Origin: Pseudoalteromonas xiamenensis
GTDB taxonomy: Bacteria; Pseudomonadota; Gammaproteobacteria; Enterobacterales; Alteromonadaceae
Direction of reading: 5' to 3'
DNA: 64,000 nt
Assembly (NCBI RefSeq): GCF_030994125.1
Contig: NZ_CP099917.1
Location: 1,054,001-1,118,000, forward strand
The notes under the pieces were generated by a model, which was not told where the DNA came from, searched no databases, and saw only the letters and a program-made list of their open reading frames with translations. The position numbers were made by a program, and so were the translations under genes. How positions within the stretch are numbered: the stretch's first letter is position 1; every line of letters starts with the position of its first letter. Of the stretch, positions 63,723-64,000 are shown in pieces.

Positions 63723-63862
63723 GGATAATTATCCATATTAAAGCGCGTTTAACAGGATAATTATCCCTAGACAAAGCAGTAAGCTTAAAACTCAAACTTG
63801 AATAACTTTATTTTTAAGGGATAATTATCCGCATTAATGGGCAATTAACGGGATAATAATCC
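63723..63862. promoter_or_regulatory. Four GGATAATTATCC operators upstream of a HipB-like gene
   Basis: GGATAATTATCC occurs at 63723-63734, 63755-63766 and 63819-63830, with a one-base variant (GGATAATAATCC) at 63851-63862. Starts differ by 32, 64 and 32 bp, so all lie on a 32-bp grid with one vacancy at 63787. A promoter fits the third copy: TTGAAT (63798-63803), 16 bp, GATAAT (63820-63825). The TATCC and GGATA half-sites are those known for E. coli HipB operators, although their spacing here differs. Confidence 0.6.
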
Positions 63863-63876
63863 CTAGTGAGTTAAGC

Positions 63877-64000
63877 ATGACAAGTGTAGCAGGCCACAAA
63901 AAGCTGTTTCCAAAGCAAAAGAAGATCCTTACTACGTTTGGTGAAGACTTATTTCTCGCCATGAAACGCCGAGAATTCACCAAGTCATTGGTAGCAGAGC
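63877..64000 (+). CDS. HipB-like XRE-family antitoxin, partial (runs off the window)
   Basis: The first 41 residues are visible: MTSVAGHKKLFPKQKKILTT then FGEDLFLAMKRREFTKSLVAE. The pattern KLFPKQ..IL...GE...LA..RR....VAE is typical of XRE-type antitoxins found with HipA-like kinases. Operators with TATCC/GGATA half-sites directly upstream support this. The rest of the HTH and any toxin gene lie beyond the window, so the assignment is provisional. Confidence 0.5.
   Translation, partial: MTSVAGHKKLFPKQKKILTTFGEDLFLAMKRREFTKSLVAE

Noticed and set aside
63720..63866. Repeats considered as a CRISPR array or integron attC sites
   Set aside because: Only four short palindromes with uneven gaps and no unique spacer pattern. 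GTTTAAC-like words occur but without the paired core sites of attC. Operators fit better.
1..64000. tRNA, rRNA and origin of replication
   Set aside because: None was recognised by eye on either strand. A tRNAscan/Infernal run would be decisive.

Overview
The window looks like chromosome of a marine gammaproteobacterium of the Alteromonadales, most likely Pseudoalteromonas or a close relative. This is inferred from the moderate GC content, the abundance of two-component systems, TonB/PepSY iron uptake, MipA-DUF3019 and PadR-permease modules, and protein styles; no rRNA or tRNA gene is present to confirm it. Most of the window is accessory and regulatory: short one- to four-gene units, often divergent from their own regulator and often closed by a visible hairpin terminator.

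Layout. 0-6 kb: a frameshifted Crp/Fnr regulator, a large protein of unknown function, a PadR regulator with two operators around its promoter and a frameshifted partner membrane protein, a frameshifted EamA exporter, and an ECF sigma factor with a membrane protein. 6-10.7 kb: a lipoprotein serine hydrolase divergent from a MipA/OmpV-DUF3019-response regulator-histidine kinase operon; paired 10-bp-spaced direct repeats lie between them. 10.9-16.4 kb: a chaperone-usher fimbrial cluster (chaperone, usher, tip-like protein, major pilin) with a sigma-54-type promoter before the pilin and an inverted second pilin. 16.7-18.9 kb: a vWA protein and a CadC-like regulator that meet tail to tail and both look cut short. 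19-24 kb: a serine hydrolase, an NTF2-like protein, nitronate monooxygenase and a periplasmic protein. 23-27.4 kb: an HD-GYP response regulator and a large MHYT-PAS hybrid kinase. 27.7-38.6 kb: a di-heme peroxidase broken by a 20-bp tandem duplication, a TPR histidine kinase, cytochrome b561, an M1 aminopeptidase co-oriented with a two-component system, and a lipoprotein amidohydrolase. 38.7-49.5 kb: DUF2306, AraC, SDR, LysR, MlaC-like, PagL, oxidoreductase, LysR, cupin, AraC and a serine hydrolase. 49.8-58.6 kb: a cold-shock protein, an Rrf2-controlled methyltransferase, a binding-protein/chemoreceptor pair, and a TonB receptor with a PepSY protein.

The most novel part is 58.8-62.0 kb. Three homologous units each combine a DNA-binding HTH domain with a roughly six-helix membrane domain. 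In units 2 and 3 the two domains are fused in one 297-residue protein. In unit 1 they are separate proteins with a 56-residue peptide gene (Cys and Gly-Gly-Ser-Gly-Gly near the middle) between them. A second very small secreted-type ORF and a strong terminator close the locus. I propose a peptide-linked, membrane-anchored transcription control system; this is inference. An IS5-like transposase follows, and the window ends in the start of a HipB-like antitoxin gene preceded by four palindromic operators lying on a 32-bp grid.

Ten or so genes carry apparent frameshifts, mostly one extra base in a short homopolymer. This pattern could be real decay or residual sequencing error, so these genes are marked as disrupted while their families are still given.
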